Source: Sclerodactyla briareus
Lineage: Eukaryota > Echinodermata > Holothuroidea > Dendrochirotida > Sclerodactylidae
Assembly: GCA_026419785.1 (NCBI GenBank)
Contig: JAODTK010003499.1
Location: 62,001-126,000 of the forward strand
Direction of reading: 5' to 3'
DNA length: 64,000 bases
A model generated the notes under the pieces. That model was not told the DNA's origin. It saw only the letters and a list, made by a program, of their open reading frames with translations, and did no database searches. Positions within the stretch are counted from its first letter, which is position 1. Every line of letters starts with the position of its first letter. Shown here piece by piece: positions 24,655-35,130 of this stretch. The translations under genes and the position numbers were made by a program.

Positions 24655-25043
24655 TAGAAAAGAATAAACTAAATATCAGTCAACCGGCATTCATACTACT
24701 TTCTGTTTACGGTGAGCGTAGAGGCATTTAAAGTCTGTGAATGTGTATACGCAAAATCGAAGGAAAAGAAGAGCAACCAACCATGCATACTAAATGATAT
24801 CATACTTGAATAACCAGCAATATTCTTTGGTTTTTTATATGACGTTTGGATTGGTATAGTTTCCCTGTGAAAGAAATAGTGTATGAGAAACATCCCTACC
24901 GAATAATTTTCAAACGGACCGAGTTCAAACCTCTTACGTAGTTATATAGCCATCTATCTTTAATATTTTAATTCATTATTTTAAAGGTCTTCAGTATCTA
25001 AGTATTCTCGTGCTTCCTACTGGTTTTGTACATCGGTCACCAG

Positions 25044-25272
25044 ATGAAACACCTCCGACGATCCAATGTCCAGTTAACATAGTGGAACCACACCATTGCT
25101 AGCAACGAGGCGATAAGCTCGTTTCGAGCACATGTGCAGATACTCCGACGACCACTTGACGTAGTTGCGGGAATCTTCCGGATCAAGCTTCCAAATTAGT
25201 ACAGAGAACGTAACAGGCAATTGTACCGATCCGTGGTCTCCACAGGAGTGCACTTCCAATTACCAGTCAATG
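25044..25272 (+). pseudogene. HYR domain exon 6 (array 2), frameshifted
   Basis: Acceptor 'ggtcaccag' and donor 'gtgagt' are intact. It opens ETPPTIQCPVNIVEP, the canonical start of an HYR module, and ends with the C-T-DP segment and a T-V-N-like strand. Single-base shifts interrupt the middle. Flanking introns match the rest of the array. Confidence 0.7.
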
Positions 25273-25901
25273 GTGAGTAAGTTTTATTTACCCATAGTGT
25301 GACCAAAAAGGGGTGTGATTCTAAATGACAGAAGGGGATTCATTCAACTACAACTGGTCAATTAATACGAGACTATTATAACAGCTAAATCTGAAGGTAT
25401 TGGTCCACCCGGCGTTCATACGAGTTTTTGGGGGATATTTTTTCGTAGAGACATTCGAAGTTTGTGGTGTGTATTGGGCAACATCGAAGCACATCCCAAA
25501 TGCAATACTAAATGGTATCACACTTGAATAACCCCTGCTAATTTCTCGTTTTCGAATGACATTTATTTGTTGTTCCACAGGGGGGGGGGGAGGTGAAGTG
25601 ATTAGTCTATGCACATGAGATGGATCGCTGGCTAGTATTGATGGTTAAATTCGCAAGGGTAATTCAGTAGGATTTTGGTTGCGGATTTGAGGTTATTTCA
25701 ATCAACACAATGAAACTAATCAATTCATAAGACATTCTCTGTGTGTTCAGCTGTGACGCATGCATTACTGCGTGATTGGCCAATTGCCTATTTACATATA
25801 TACCACTTCTTTAATATGTGAGTCATGATTTTTAATATGGTCTTTCAGGTGAATTTCAATATTTCGTGCCTCCTAGTGGTTTTACGTTATCATTTATGCA
25901 T

Positions 25902-26141
25902 ATGACCCACCCCCGATGATTCAATGTCAGTTAACATAGTGAAATCAGCACGTGCTGAGCGACGAGGGTTACAGGGCTCGTTTTGACGCAAGACCTGTTC
26001 AGCTAACTACCGACGACAAACTTTCAATAGTGTGCGATAAATCTCAGGTCAGGTTCCCAATTGGTACCAAGCCACGAACATGCAGTTGTACTGATCCTGC
26101 CGGTCTCTACATGGAGTGCACCTTTCAAGTTACAGTCAATG
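25902..26141 (+). pseudogene. HYR domain exon 7 (array 2), long open core
   Basis: From 25952 the frame stays open for 66 codons and ends RTCSCTDPAGLYMECTFQV then TVNA, a textbook HYR C-terminal half (paired Cys, TDPAG, aromatic, Cys, V-T-V). The region upstream encodes PMIQC-like sequence after a shift. The acceptor reads 'atgcat' and the donor 'gcgctgagt', so both splice sites are damaged although the core is the best preserved of array 2. Confidence 0.7.
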
Positions 26142-26235
26142 CGCTGAGTTAATTGTCATTTCACTGTAGTGTAACTCAAAAGTGTTGATTCTAGAGTGAG
26201 AAGGAAATTCCTTCGGGACAAAACTGGTCAATTAG

Positions 26236-26562
26236 AATGAGGCTAATAATAATAATAATAATGTCAGTTTCTTATTATGAGCGCTTTACCACCGAAGTGC
26301 TCAAAGCGCTGTACAAACATTACCCCGATCACAGGAACCAGTCACGCATCAGACAATCTCGGATGAGTATATAGCGGCAGCTAATCAGAGCCAGTTGTGT
26401 TCTGATACTTCACGTTCCCCCATTTGCTACACCTGGGTGAAGAGAAAGCAAGCGGGATAAAGGACCTTGCTCGAGGGTACAACGTGGGCCGGGCTCGAAC
26501 CCCCAAAACCTATGGGTTAAAAGCTCGACGCCTTAGCCAATTAGGCCACCACGGCTCTAATC
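26236..26562 (-). mobile_element. tRNA-derived SINE with (ATT)n tail
   Basis: On the minus strand the head reads 'tggcctaattggctaaggc' (A box), then 'gggttcgagcccg' (B box) about 35 bases on. The body ends with 'gtacagcgctttgagc' and 'gtaaagcgctcataataag', and the tail is (ATT)n, on the plus strand (AAT)n at 26242-26262. This is a complete tRNA-type SINE. It interrupts an HYR-array intron: the flanks 'caattagaatgaggct' and 'aatctaacagctaaa' join to match 25358-25390. 'ggctaat' and 'ggctctaat' at the borders are a possible target duplication. Confidence 0.85.
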
Positions 26563-27207
26563 TAACAGCTAAAAAAGTATCGGTCCGACTCCGGCGTTCA
26601 TACGACTTCTTCTTCTGTTTACACAAGGGCATTCGAAAAGTTTGTTACATGTGTATTGTGCAACATCGAAGAGCATCAGAACATGCATAGCTTGAATGAT
26701 TTCATACTGAATAAAACCCTGCAAAAATCTTTGCTTTTGAATGGCACTTTATGTGTTAGTTGTCACTCTGAAAAAGTAATTAGTCTTTGAGACTCTAATA
26801 GTCTATGAGATAGGATGGCTGTAGTGGGGTGGCCAGAGTGTTGCTGGTTAATCAGCAAGGTAATCAGTACACACATTTCCTACGGAATTTGAGTATCGAA
26901 CCCTTTGTGACAACCAATAAATTAAAAGCATTCTCTGTGTTGTTCCAGCTGTGACGCCATGCATTACTGCGCGATAGTGCTAATGCTCGCTACAACACGT
27001 ACTATTTCTCAGGTACGTACTTTCTATCATGAGTGAGAGTTTGAAATCGAGAAGGATTTCCGTCACGACTGAATTCCTAAACGACCAAGTTCCAAGCTCT
27101 TACGTCGTTATATGCTATCTTGGGATTTGAGTCATGGTTTTTAAATGGTCTTGAGTGATTCAAATAATACCGTGCCTCTCACTGGCTTTGCATTATCATT
27201 TACGCAG

Positions 27208-27444
27208 AGAAACAGCTCCATCGATTCAATGTCCAGCTAGCATAGTGAAATCGGCACCAGCTAATAGCACGAGGTAGAAGCTCAATTTTGATGGCAACTG
27301 TTTCAGATAACTCCGACGGACACTAATATATTGTGCGGGAAATCGTCAGGATCAAGCTTCCAAATCGGCACACAGACCGTGACCTGCAAATGTACCGATC
27401 CTACTGATCTCTACAACAGTTGCACTTCCAAGTTACTGTCATTG
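27208..27444 (+). pseudogene. HYR domain exon 8 (array 2, last)
   Basis: The acceptor 'tttacgcag' is intact and the donor region reads 'gtgggagt'. The exon encodes SIQCP-like sequence, a DNSDG core ('gataactccgacgga') and the CKCTDPTDLY-like segment before the final Cys. Frame interruptions are present. After it, array similarity fades by about 27500 and the D2 block begins some 650 bases later. Confidence 0.7.
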
Positions 27445-27645
27445 GTGGGAGTAATATTTCATTTCACTGTAGGTGCTGCAAATGTCGATTATTGAGTTAG
27501 TAGAAAATTCATTAAAGAGCTCATAAAATGGGCAGATGAAAATATCAAAACTAATGCATTAGTAGTTCCAAAACACCATTGCACGGTTTGCTTTCCCAAA
27601 ATCACCGCCGTTTCAACATGGTTAGCGTGATCTTTCAGTGGTCAC

Positions 27646-27840
27646 GTGGACCAAACACGGTCCCGATCCGAAAACACTAGTACTGGCTGTGAAGTCGGGG
27701 TTTTTGTTGAAGGACACATATTAAAAAAAAGCCGAAAAATACTACGATCAACCATATGGATTGTACTCAAAACTGATGATGGTGAAAGCCAGCAGCCGAA
27801 ATATTATGTCATTAACGTTTACCTAAATTCTGATTCCTGA
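27646..27840 (+). CDS. Unrecognised 64-codon open frame
   Basis: Open frame between HYR exon 8 and the D2 block, including GCEVGVFVEGHILKK and a KYYVINVYL end before a stop. It has no neighbour-conserved copy (D1 lacks this part) and no domain I recognise. It could be chance; it is recorded because its composition is protein-like. Confidence 0.15.
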   Translation: MDQTRSRSENTSTGCEVGVFVEGHILKKSRKILRSTIWIVLKTDDGESQQPKYYVINVYLNSDS

Positions 27841-28155
27841 TAAGATTGCTTGAAACATCCAACCGATTCTGGGCAAGATCGGCAAGATGATCAGCTATGG
27901 AACAATGTTCATCAATGGAAAACAATGATGACACGCAGAAGGTTTAATTGAGTTTTTCTGTCTGTTTCTCTGTGAGGCTTTTGTCATTTGCCTGGACCAA
28001 CGCTAATGGAAATGGTAATGTATTAATACAAAACACAACAAAAGTCGCCCATCATTGGATAACCTAATGAACAGATGCAGCGGCACGTTACCCAACTGCA
28101 GTAGGTATCTACATTCGCAATGCAAGAACCGCTTTAGTGATGACAGGAAAAATAT

Positions 28156-31100
28156 GGCACATTATATTGTTTCCGGACTTTCATCAACAATGATGCTTCG
28201 ATTGTACATAGATCGTTGCCTTCGTAATTCGCAGACGCCACTGTTCTTCATTCAAAATGTTGCGAGTTCCGCTAACTTGAACATTATTCTATTTGTGCCT
28301 GATCGGGGTTCCACCGATAATGGTTGCGAGAAAAGACGATGGTGAGCCAAATCGAGAGGAGGAAATCGTCATCAGTAACCTTCTCAGTGTAACATTTGCT
28401 TGTGATGCAGCTGCTGGCCTAGATTTTGACCGACAAGCTCGAGCGACGAAACCGTGGCTGTCACCAGAGATGAAAAATATTGATTCGCGTGAATTTGCCA
28501 GTGGGTTAGTCAAAATGAAATATAATTTTGGGTCCCGTTTTAATTTAGCTATAGCCAGGAAGGAGGTAAAATTTGTTTACGTTCAACAAGATAATGGCTA
28601 GTCGATCACGTTCAACAGCTGTGACTAGCTCGACCAAATAGTGATGCAAACCGTGCACTTGTTCAAGTCTTTGGAATGAACTGAGACTAGAGCAAACACG
28701 GGTTCCATCCCCCCCCACGTTACAAGCCCTGTGGAGTGAGAGTGAACACAGCTTGTGAAGGATCCTCATTTGAACACCTTGCTGGGACTGTGTCACTGGA
28801 ATTTAGCAAGTAATGTCAGCCATTCTATTTTAGCCTGTTTCGAGTCGCAAATATTTTCAACATTAGGCTAGGCCTAAGCTAACAAACTTGGGTACCCATC
28901 ATATTTCAATACTACAAATATTAGGAACAGCCATGCGGATTTTTCGGAGAGTATAAAGGGCAATAATTTGATTACACATTCCCCCCAAACCACATGCTAA
29001 TGCAAACAGAAACCCCTGTTGGTGTCAGGCATATTCCCACGTTTATTTTTTTCAGTACCGGCTATTTGCAAAAATTGCAAAGGCAGGCAGCTCTTCCATC
29101 CCCCTGAATGAGGATTGGTTAGGCTAGCAGTTACTGTGGAGAAGGGTCATGCACTCCGAGGTTGGAATCTGTCAGGTCCTATCTGAGACTTGAAAGGGTT
29201 CACCTGGTCATGGATCCTGATTGCCTTTCCGCCGGGCGCTCAGAACAGGAGGAAATGGGTTAGGCAGGCAATTAGCAAAATGATGTCTGGTACTTACGCC
29301 CACCCCATATATAGAAGGTCTTGCCGAAGAGGGTGCGTCATTCTGTGTACATGATGGTCAGGGCAGGAACTGATAAGTGGCTCGCAAGTTTTTCTCTGTT
29401 GACAAATTGGTGGAAATTGTCTCCTATGGAGAGAGTCTATTCTACACGAACTGGTATCTGAGTTCAACACTGTGACCCCACTTTTGGGGGTATTTTGCGG
29501 GGTACTGCGGGCTAGGGGGATATTTCAATGGTATCAAAGGTATAGGATTCATTAGAGTCGGGACAATAAGATTGTGTCATCGAGTCATGGTCGTAGTTAT
29601 AGATGCCGCAAACTACACAATCCATTATATAAGAGTAGCATACTGTAAGTCCTAGACTTGCAAATGAGAAATCACAGTTAGGGAAAATATATGGTTTTCA
29701 GGTGTTGGAAGAGATTTTTTTTACTATTACTTCGTTCCAGATTTGAAACGTATGTGAGGACGCTATGCTGATGGTTCTTATCATCTGTCCAATGAGCAAG
29801 GGTCGCTCTGTGCTGTCGATTTCAATTTGTAGCAATACTATATGGCTAGAATACTCGAGTAGCCTGTTCTATGAATTCTGTGAATTGGAGAGGTAAATAG
29901 CAATCTCAAGAAAGTGCAACTGACTTATGAGCCAGATGGTCTAAATTGGACTTCTTATGTAGTCCTGCAGGGTGGAAGGTTGAGGCATGAGTGTTGGTGA
30001 GTAGCCTATTTCATATAAATTAGTGTCTCATTTGATAAATTATTGTCTCATTGCCCGAAGTGCTTCATGACACCATGTGAAGACATCTGGTTTTTATAGA
30101 CTTGGGGCTATGAATCGACTCTCACTATCAGTCTCGGTAAAGGAATATCACAGTGGAGCTGAGGTCACTAGAGTAATGTCGTTCTATCTCATAACCTTGG
30201 GGATTGTTATGGCAAAAATTGCAAGACTAATCGAGAACCAAAGTGTTTGGAGAAAGGGTCATGCCCTCATCTCTTGTATTGACTAAATCGCCTTGTATGC
30301 CAATTCACGGCAGTTCTGTTTAGCCGGAAATGCTGCATCCACAAGCATTCACGCAGGGATGGGTAGACAATGTGGATTCTTGCCCCTCCTTTTCTGGAAA
30401 CGTCTCCAGTCCTTCAACCAGCATCAGCTTCTACCAGCTGGGGTTCAAATCCAGTCGGGTCATATCTAGGACGAAATAGTACCAGTAGCCTACTTGTCAC
30501 ACGCTCAGGCAAAAGAAACTGGAGGAAGTTGGCAATTGGCTCATTCCTGTCTGCATGTTGAAAACCCACCAGCACGTCAAGGCCACTATATGAGGAGAGG
30601 CTGTTATACCTGGTGGAGTATTCGCAGTGACAATAGTGCAGTTTCCTATCTATTGTATAGCCTATTCCATTCATCCATCCATCCTCCAAGCCATCCAAAA
30701 TCCACATATTAATTCAGATGTGATACTCCTAACCTTCTTTGTGGTCCATTATGAAACTTTATCACATTGAAGACCAAATGGAAGATCATCAATGGTGTTC
30801 AAATATTGCAGTCGAAGGTCATCTAGTGTGAATTCCTGTCATTTTGTGTGTGGTCATCATTATCTTATGCTAATCTGATGACCTTCGGATTGAAATAGTA
30901 ATGTTCTGGTGTCATGGAACATGTGGAACTGCTCTAGAATTTAGTATAATCTAGGGGTCAATTCGGTAGCGAGGTACTAGCTCCCATATTTGTAGCTCTT
31001 TCCCCTGCAACCAAGTGGTTGACACAGCTGGTATTTCAGGGTTTGAATCCCAGACTTGTTGTCTTCCCGCTAGGCACTCGGCACAAGAGACCAAGGCAGG

Positions 31101-31565
31101 GAATGGAACTGCTGTTCTGCTGCTGCCCCTGTCGTCTTACATTCATAGCAGGAGGGTGTCCGGACCATCATTAGCCCCCTCTCCCCTCCTACCCTGCTTT
31201 CCCTACCACCAAGAAAATATGTGTTATGCTGTGGTCCTGTTACTCCCACAGAGAATAATGGGTAAGCTAGGGCCTATACAAAACTGCTTTTTCTACCACC
31301 TTCTGAAAAATCCTCCCCACCCCCAGTCCCGAGTGCCCTATCAACTTTTTTAAAATTGTTCCCAGTGATATTGTGATACTGATCATTAAGACACTACATA
31401 TTACGAGGGTGGACACAAGTGGGACAAAGAGAGCTGCAAACAACCTTCACGTAGGCATATGAGACGGGAGGCTGCGCGAATAATTACTTCACAATATTAC
31501 GGCACCGAAGAAACAAGTGGGACAGAATAATGTAGGTGAATTTACGCCAGTGAAGAAATTGTTCA
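28156..31565. repeat. Duplicated segment D2 (partner of 18450-21695)
   Basis: Same-orientation copy of D1, offset by about 9.7 kb. It is slightly longer because it keeps the middle of an open frame (28320-28601) and a few other pieces. Both copies end in the same sequence ('cagaataatgtaggtga' then 'ttacgccagt'). Apart from that frame the block looks like non-coding or UTR sequence, with a possible SINE-like segment near 30980-31260. Confidence 0.85.
28320..28601 (+). CDS. Hypothetical protein, 93 codons, in D2
   Basis: Starts MVARKDDGEPNREEEIVISN and ends EVKFVYVQQDNG before TAG. Highly charged N-terminal third; no signal peptide or membrane segment. An overlapping frame just upstream is also open, reading 'FIQNVASSANLNIILFVPD', so the two may be one coding exon split by a shift near 28310. 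In D1 the ATG is followed at once by a stop and about 95 bp of the middle is missing, so if this is a gene only D2 keeps it. Its place after HYR exons would suit a C-terminal or cytoplasmic part of the same protein, but that is inference. Confidence 0.3.
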   Translation: MVARKDDGEPNREEEIVISNLLSVTFACDAAAGLDFDRQARATKPWLSPEMKNIDSREFASGLVKMKYNFGSRFNLAIARKEVKFVYVQQDNG

Positions 31566-31860
31566 ATTGGCTTCGAACCTGTGAATCTGCACGGAAGAGG
31601 TGGTATGATTTACTCGGGATTGAAATTATATCCACTTCTCTGCCAATTCTGGCTGAAAATGTTATTCCTGTCCCCAACTTGCAGTGGCGCCAACCGCACG
31701 CGGGGGGGGCAGACCCCCATGACCCACGTGATCTGTTCAGATCTGATAAGTTTTTTTCAACTCATGAAAGTAAATAATAAAAGTGTTAGTACTTGGAATG
31801 ATTTTGTATCAAGTTTTTACCCGGGGGGGGGGGGGAGGGGTTCTGCCTCCAGTGCTGCAG

Positions 31861-31945
31861 CGAGTCACACAACAGGGAAATCCGAGTCCGAGTCCAGAGC
31901 AGTGAGTCCGAGTCCGAGTCCGAGTCCGAGTCCAGTGCCCGAGTG
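31861..31945. repeat. (GAGTCC)n minisatellite, left copy
   Basis: Runs of 'gagtccgagtccgagtcc' preceded by a G-run at about 31821-31836. A related but more diverged block lies at 36626-36775, on the far side of the LINE. Confidence 0.8.
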
Positions 31946-33299
31946 TTAGCCCGAGTCCGATATATGTCCGAAATAGGAGCCCAACACCGATTCCAATACC
32001 AACACCCGACAGTCACCAGCTCTAAAACCATGTTTAGGATTCTATACCGATTTCCATCACTTTCAAAAAACGTTCAAAGGATGAACACAGTGCTGAACGT
32101 AATGTGTTCATTTGCTCCCTGTAGTGTTTAGCATATGTTCATTTGGTAAACATGTTTAGAGTATGGGCATACTGGCGAGTGATTGCATACAGATTCATAC
32201 GCATACCATTTAGCACTTTCGGCAATTATCAGAAGTTGACGATCATTACCACTTCCATATCAGGTTACATGCACACTAGGGCCTAGGCTAACCCGGATTT
32301 ACTGCCTATTAGCTCTGAACCCTGTCCCTACCCTGGCCCAACTTCCAAGTTCTGTCTGTACTGTATCAAAAGGCCTATTCATCTATGCTATGAACCCGAC
32401 AGCGCCTTTCTTCCTACGGAAGAGTGTGTAAAGATGTATAATGATAGGCAAATGTGATGCTCAGCAATTTGTTAAAATAAAAGTTGTGCTCCGCTCTAGT
32501 TTGAGTTTTAAGTTAATTAGCTTTATCTCGCCCCGTATTTCACACCAGATACAATCATTACAAACAATTATTTGTTATTGATATAATATATGGTTTATAT
32601 ACTGTACTTCCTATGACTGAGCATGTTTTTTGTCAAATTTACAGTTATAGTAACACTGACGTAGTTGTTTTCTAACTGTCGGCACAATTTGACCAGCCTA
32701 TACTATAGGACACACCTCCGCAGCAGACGATCCTCTCCATGTGTCCCGTCAGTTTAGGACCTAGTGGTTTGGGGCCACTCGCAGGGTCACCCATGTAGCT
32801 CTTAGGTATAGCCTATTCATCCGGCCACACTCCATAGCGGGCTACATAGTCTCCTTCGTCTTCTTCTTCTTCGGGGTGATACTGCCCAACATCTCGCGAG
32901 AGACAAAACGAGCAGGGATGGGGTGTGCGTGGAGAAAAATAGGTATATCAGTCCAAATGGTGTCTCGTATTGTCCCAGACAGCATCTTTGAAGAGACCTC
33001 GGTCTTCTAATGCTGTAATTCTTGATGGGAGGTTGTTCCACTTCTTGGTTCGCGGGATGAATGAGTATTTGTAACAGTCCCGACGTGTATGATCGTTTTG
33101 ATATCAACACCAAAGTAGGTATGAGAATTTGTGTTCTCTAGACTAAAATGGTACCACTTAGAGTATAATTGGTATTCACAGGAATACGTCCAGCAGGTAT
33201 ACGGAGCACATAACACTTTTGGTGTAAATTTCATTTGCCATGTTTGAAGTTCCATGTTTGGAGTTCAGGTCGCTTTGTAAGGGATTGGCGTCCTGTGCT

Positions 33300-34170
33300 G
33301 ATTGAATATTCTATAAAGGACACAGTCATCACAAAAAGTCGAACTGTCGAGTGTAGATGGTCTGGCAAGTCATTGATGTAGGTGTTAGACAGTCCCAGAA
33401 CTGTTCCCTGTGGAACACCAGAGTCAACGTCCGCAATTGGAAAACTACCACTAAAACAACCCGTTGCTTACGATTCTGAACAGTGCTTGAGGAAGTTGAA
33501 ATCCACATGTTTAGTCTCCCATCCACACCATAATGAGTTAGTTTGGAAAAGAGCCGTTTATGGGGGACCGTGTCAAAGGCCTTCGAAAGTCCATCATGAT
33601 GGCATCAGTCCAGCTTACTGTTATTTAGGGAGAAAGTCAAGTCGTGAATGGTTGGATCAGTTGGGTCTCACAAGAATGTTTAGCTCTAAAACCATGCTGC
33701 TGTAGTGTCAAGATATTACGTGTTTCGTAATGCCCATTAGGTGCGAATGAATTATGTGTTCTAAACTTTTACTAATAACAAAGGTTAAAGAGATTGGTCG
33801 ATAATTACGTGCCTTCAGGCGTGGCCCGTCTTATGTATAGGCGAAATATTGGCCACTTTCCAGTCATAAGGCAGGCGCCCAGTGTCCAACGAGACTTGGA
33901 AGATGATGGTCAGTATCGGGGCAATTTCAGTTGCAAACTCATTGAGGATTCAGGGGGGAATGCCATCTGGACCAGTGGCTTTGTTTGGGTTCAAGTTTTG
34001 GAGCAGTTTCTCCACTCCTTTAGCAGTAACTTCGATATCCGGTATCGATGGAGATTTGAAACCCCTAGGCGTAGGCAGGGTTCCCATGTTTTCCCCAGTG
34101 AAAACAGACTTGAACTGCATGTTGAGCAACTCGGACTTTTTGATATTATCAGATATCAATACCCCCTGGT
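33300..34170 (-). pseudogene. LINE reverse transcriptase region
   Basis: The minus strand encodes SELLNMQFKSVFTGENMG, then EKLLQNLNPNKATGPDGIPP, the standard entry to non-LTR reverse transcriptase. A DFRKAFDTVPH-like palm segment follows near 33590-33560, then a G-V-P-Q-G-x-x-L-G-like motif. Frames change several times. The long plus-strand open frame over the same bases (33794-34483) is its antisense shadow. Confidence 0.85.
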
Positions 34171-34879
34171 CACTAAGGGTAGGAATTCAGTTGTGTCTTT
34201 TTTGAGTCTGCTCACGAAAGACGAGAATTTCTTCTTTGAGTCCATCCACATTTTTCTGATGTATCTTCTATGTGCTTATCTAGTGATTTTGTGGGAGGTC
34301 TTCCTTGAGTTCCCCGAGATGTTCCCAGTCCTCTACCCACTGACTAGCCATGCCTTCAAAAAAAAAATTGTAGTCCCTTTGTTGGGCCTCCATGAACCAT
34401 TGCAACCAGGGGGTAATTTGTTCTTACTGGTGATCAACTTTGTAGGGATGTGCCAATTCATCACCCCCTGGAGTGTATTTTAAAGTCGTTCCAGAAGTTT
34501 CCAACATCCCTTGGCTGGCATTGTTTTCAAGAAAGAACCTGTTTCTGAAAACGGACAATTCAGTCCGGATGTTTTTTGTATCAGCCCCCCCCCCTTTTTA
34601 TATATAGGTACACTTTGTGGGGATTGATAGCGAGCATGGGGATGCCGTCGTGGTCACTCAGACCAGGGATTAGGGTTGACCTCTCAATAAGGGAAGGGCT
34701 ATTTGTAAAAAAAAAAAAAGTTTTCTTTCCTGGTGGGTCACACGCCTTCCTCCAAACAGCCCTTGGACGAGTTTTTGGCGAAGATGTGGCCATTGGGGGG
34801 AGGAGGGGGGATTAATGTGAGCATCATCATAGGTTTCGTCCAAACTACTGAAACTATTTGAGGTTTCAATTGACCATTA

Positions 34880-35075
34880 GGAGAAAAACGAGGTGCGGAA
34901 ATTGGGCAAACCACAATTACAACAAAACCAGGAAATGCTAGAGCCTCCCAACACTTCAGAGTAATAGTGTTCATACCCATGCAGGCTGTGTGGTACCACC
35001 CATCAAATTCGTCACATTGTATTGCCTTCTGGTCCCAAGTGCAGGGGTCATGGCAGATAAAACAGAGAAATTTGG
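34880..35075 (-). pseudogene. PHD-type zinc finger of the LINE
   Basis: Reads FLCFICHDPCTWDQKAIQC, DEFDGWYHTACMGM and, after a decayed stretch, VVC-P and PRFSPN. The Cys4-His-Cys3 spacing of a PHD finger is visible: C-x2-C, C-D-x2-D-G-W-Y-H-x2-C, final C; one late Cys is lost. PHD fingers are common at the start of the endonuclease-RT polyprotein of CR1-like LINEs in marine invertebrates. Confidence 0.8.
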
Positions 35076-35082
35076 TAGAATC

Positions 35083-35127
35083 TGGACCCGGGTTGGTTTC
35101 ACAATCACCAGCCTGCTTGAGTAGAAA
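35083..35127 (-). other. 2A-like translational recoding motif at the LINE N-terminus
   Basis: The minus strand reads FLLKQAGDCETNPGP. It fits the 2A consensus D-x-E-x-N-P-G-P and also the LLKQAGD stretch of the well-known teschovirus-type 2A. In 2A peptides the ribosome skips the bond between G and P, releasing an upstream product. Some APE-type LINEs of sea urchin and amphioxus are known to carry 2A at the N-terminus. An in-frame TAA at 35130-35128 precedes it here, so nothing upstream is translated in this copy. Confidence 0.8.
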
Positions 35128-35130
35128 TTA

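Larger units (their letters stand above)
32750..35127 (-). mobile_element. CR1-like LINE with 2A motif and PHD finger, internally deleted
   Basis: On the minus strand the parts come in order. 2A motif at 35127-35083. PHD finger at about 35070-34890. A proline-rich linker. The end of an AP endonuclease domain near 34720-34640 (STLIPGLSDHDGIPML). Then reverse transcriptase from the pre-palm (NPNKATGPDGIPP, near 33990-33950) through a GVPQG-like motif near 33410 and an F-x-DD region, to the LINE C-terminus 'YSFIPRTKKWNNLP' near 33040. Most of the endonuclease, some 200 residues, is missing, and several frame changes occur. The copy is dead. CR1/jockey-type elements of sea urchins, amphioxus and cnidarians share this 2A-PHD-EN-RT plan. 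Confidence 0.85.

Noticed and set aside
31786-32031. Frames with SDSDSDS or SPSPSPS repeats
   Set aside because: Translation of the (GAGTCC)n minisatellite.
33794-34483. 229-codon plus-strand open frame, the longest in the window
   Set aside because: It is antisense to the LINE reverse transcriptase, whose motifs read clearly on the minus strand.
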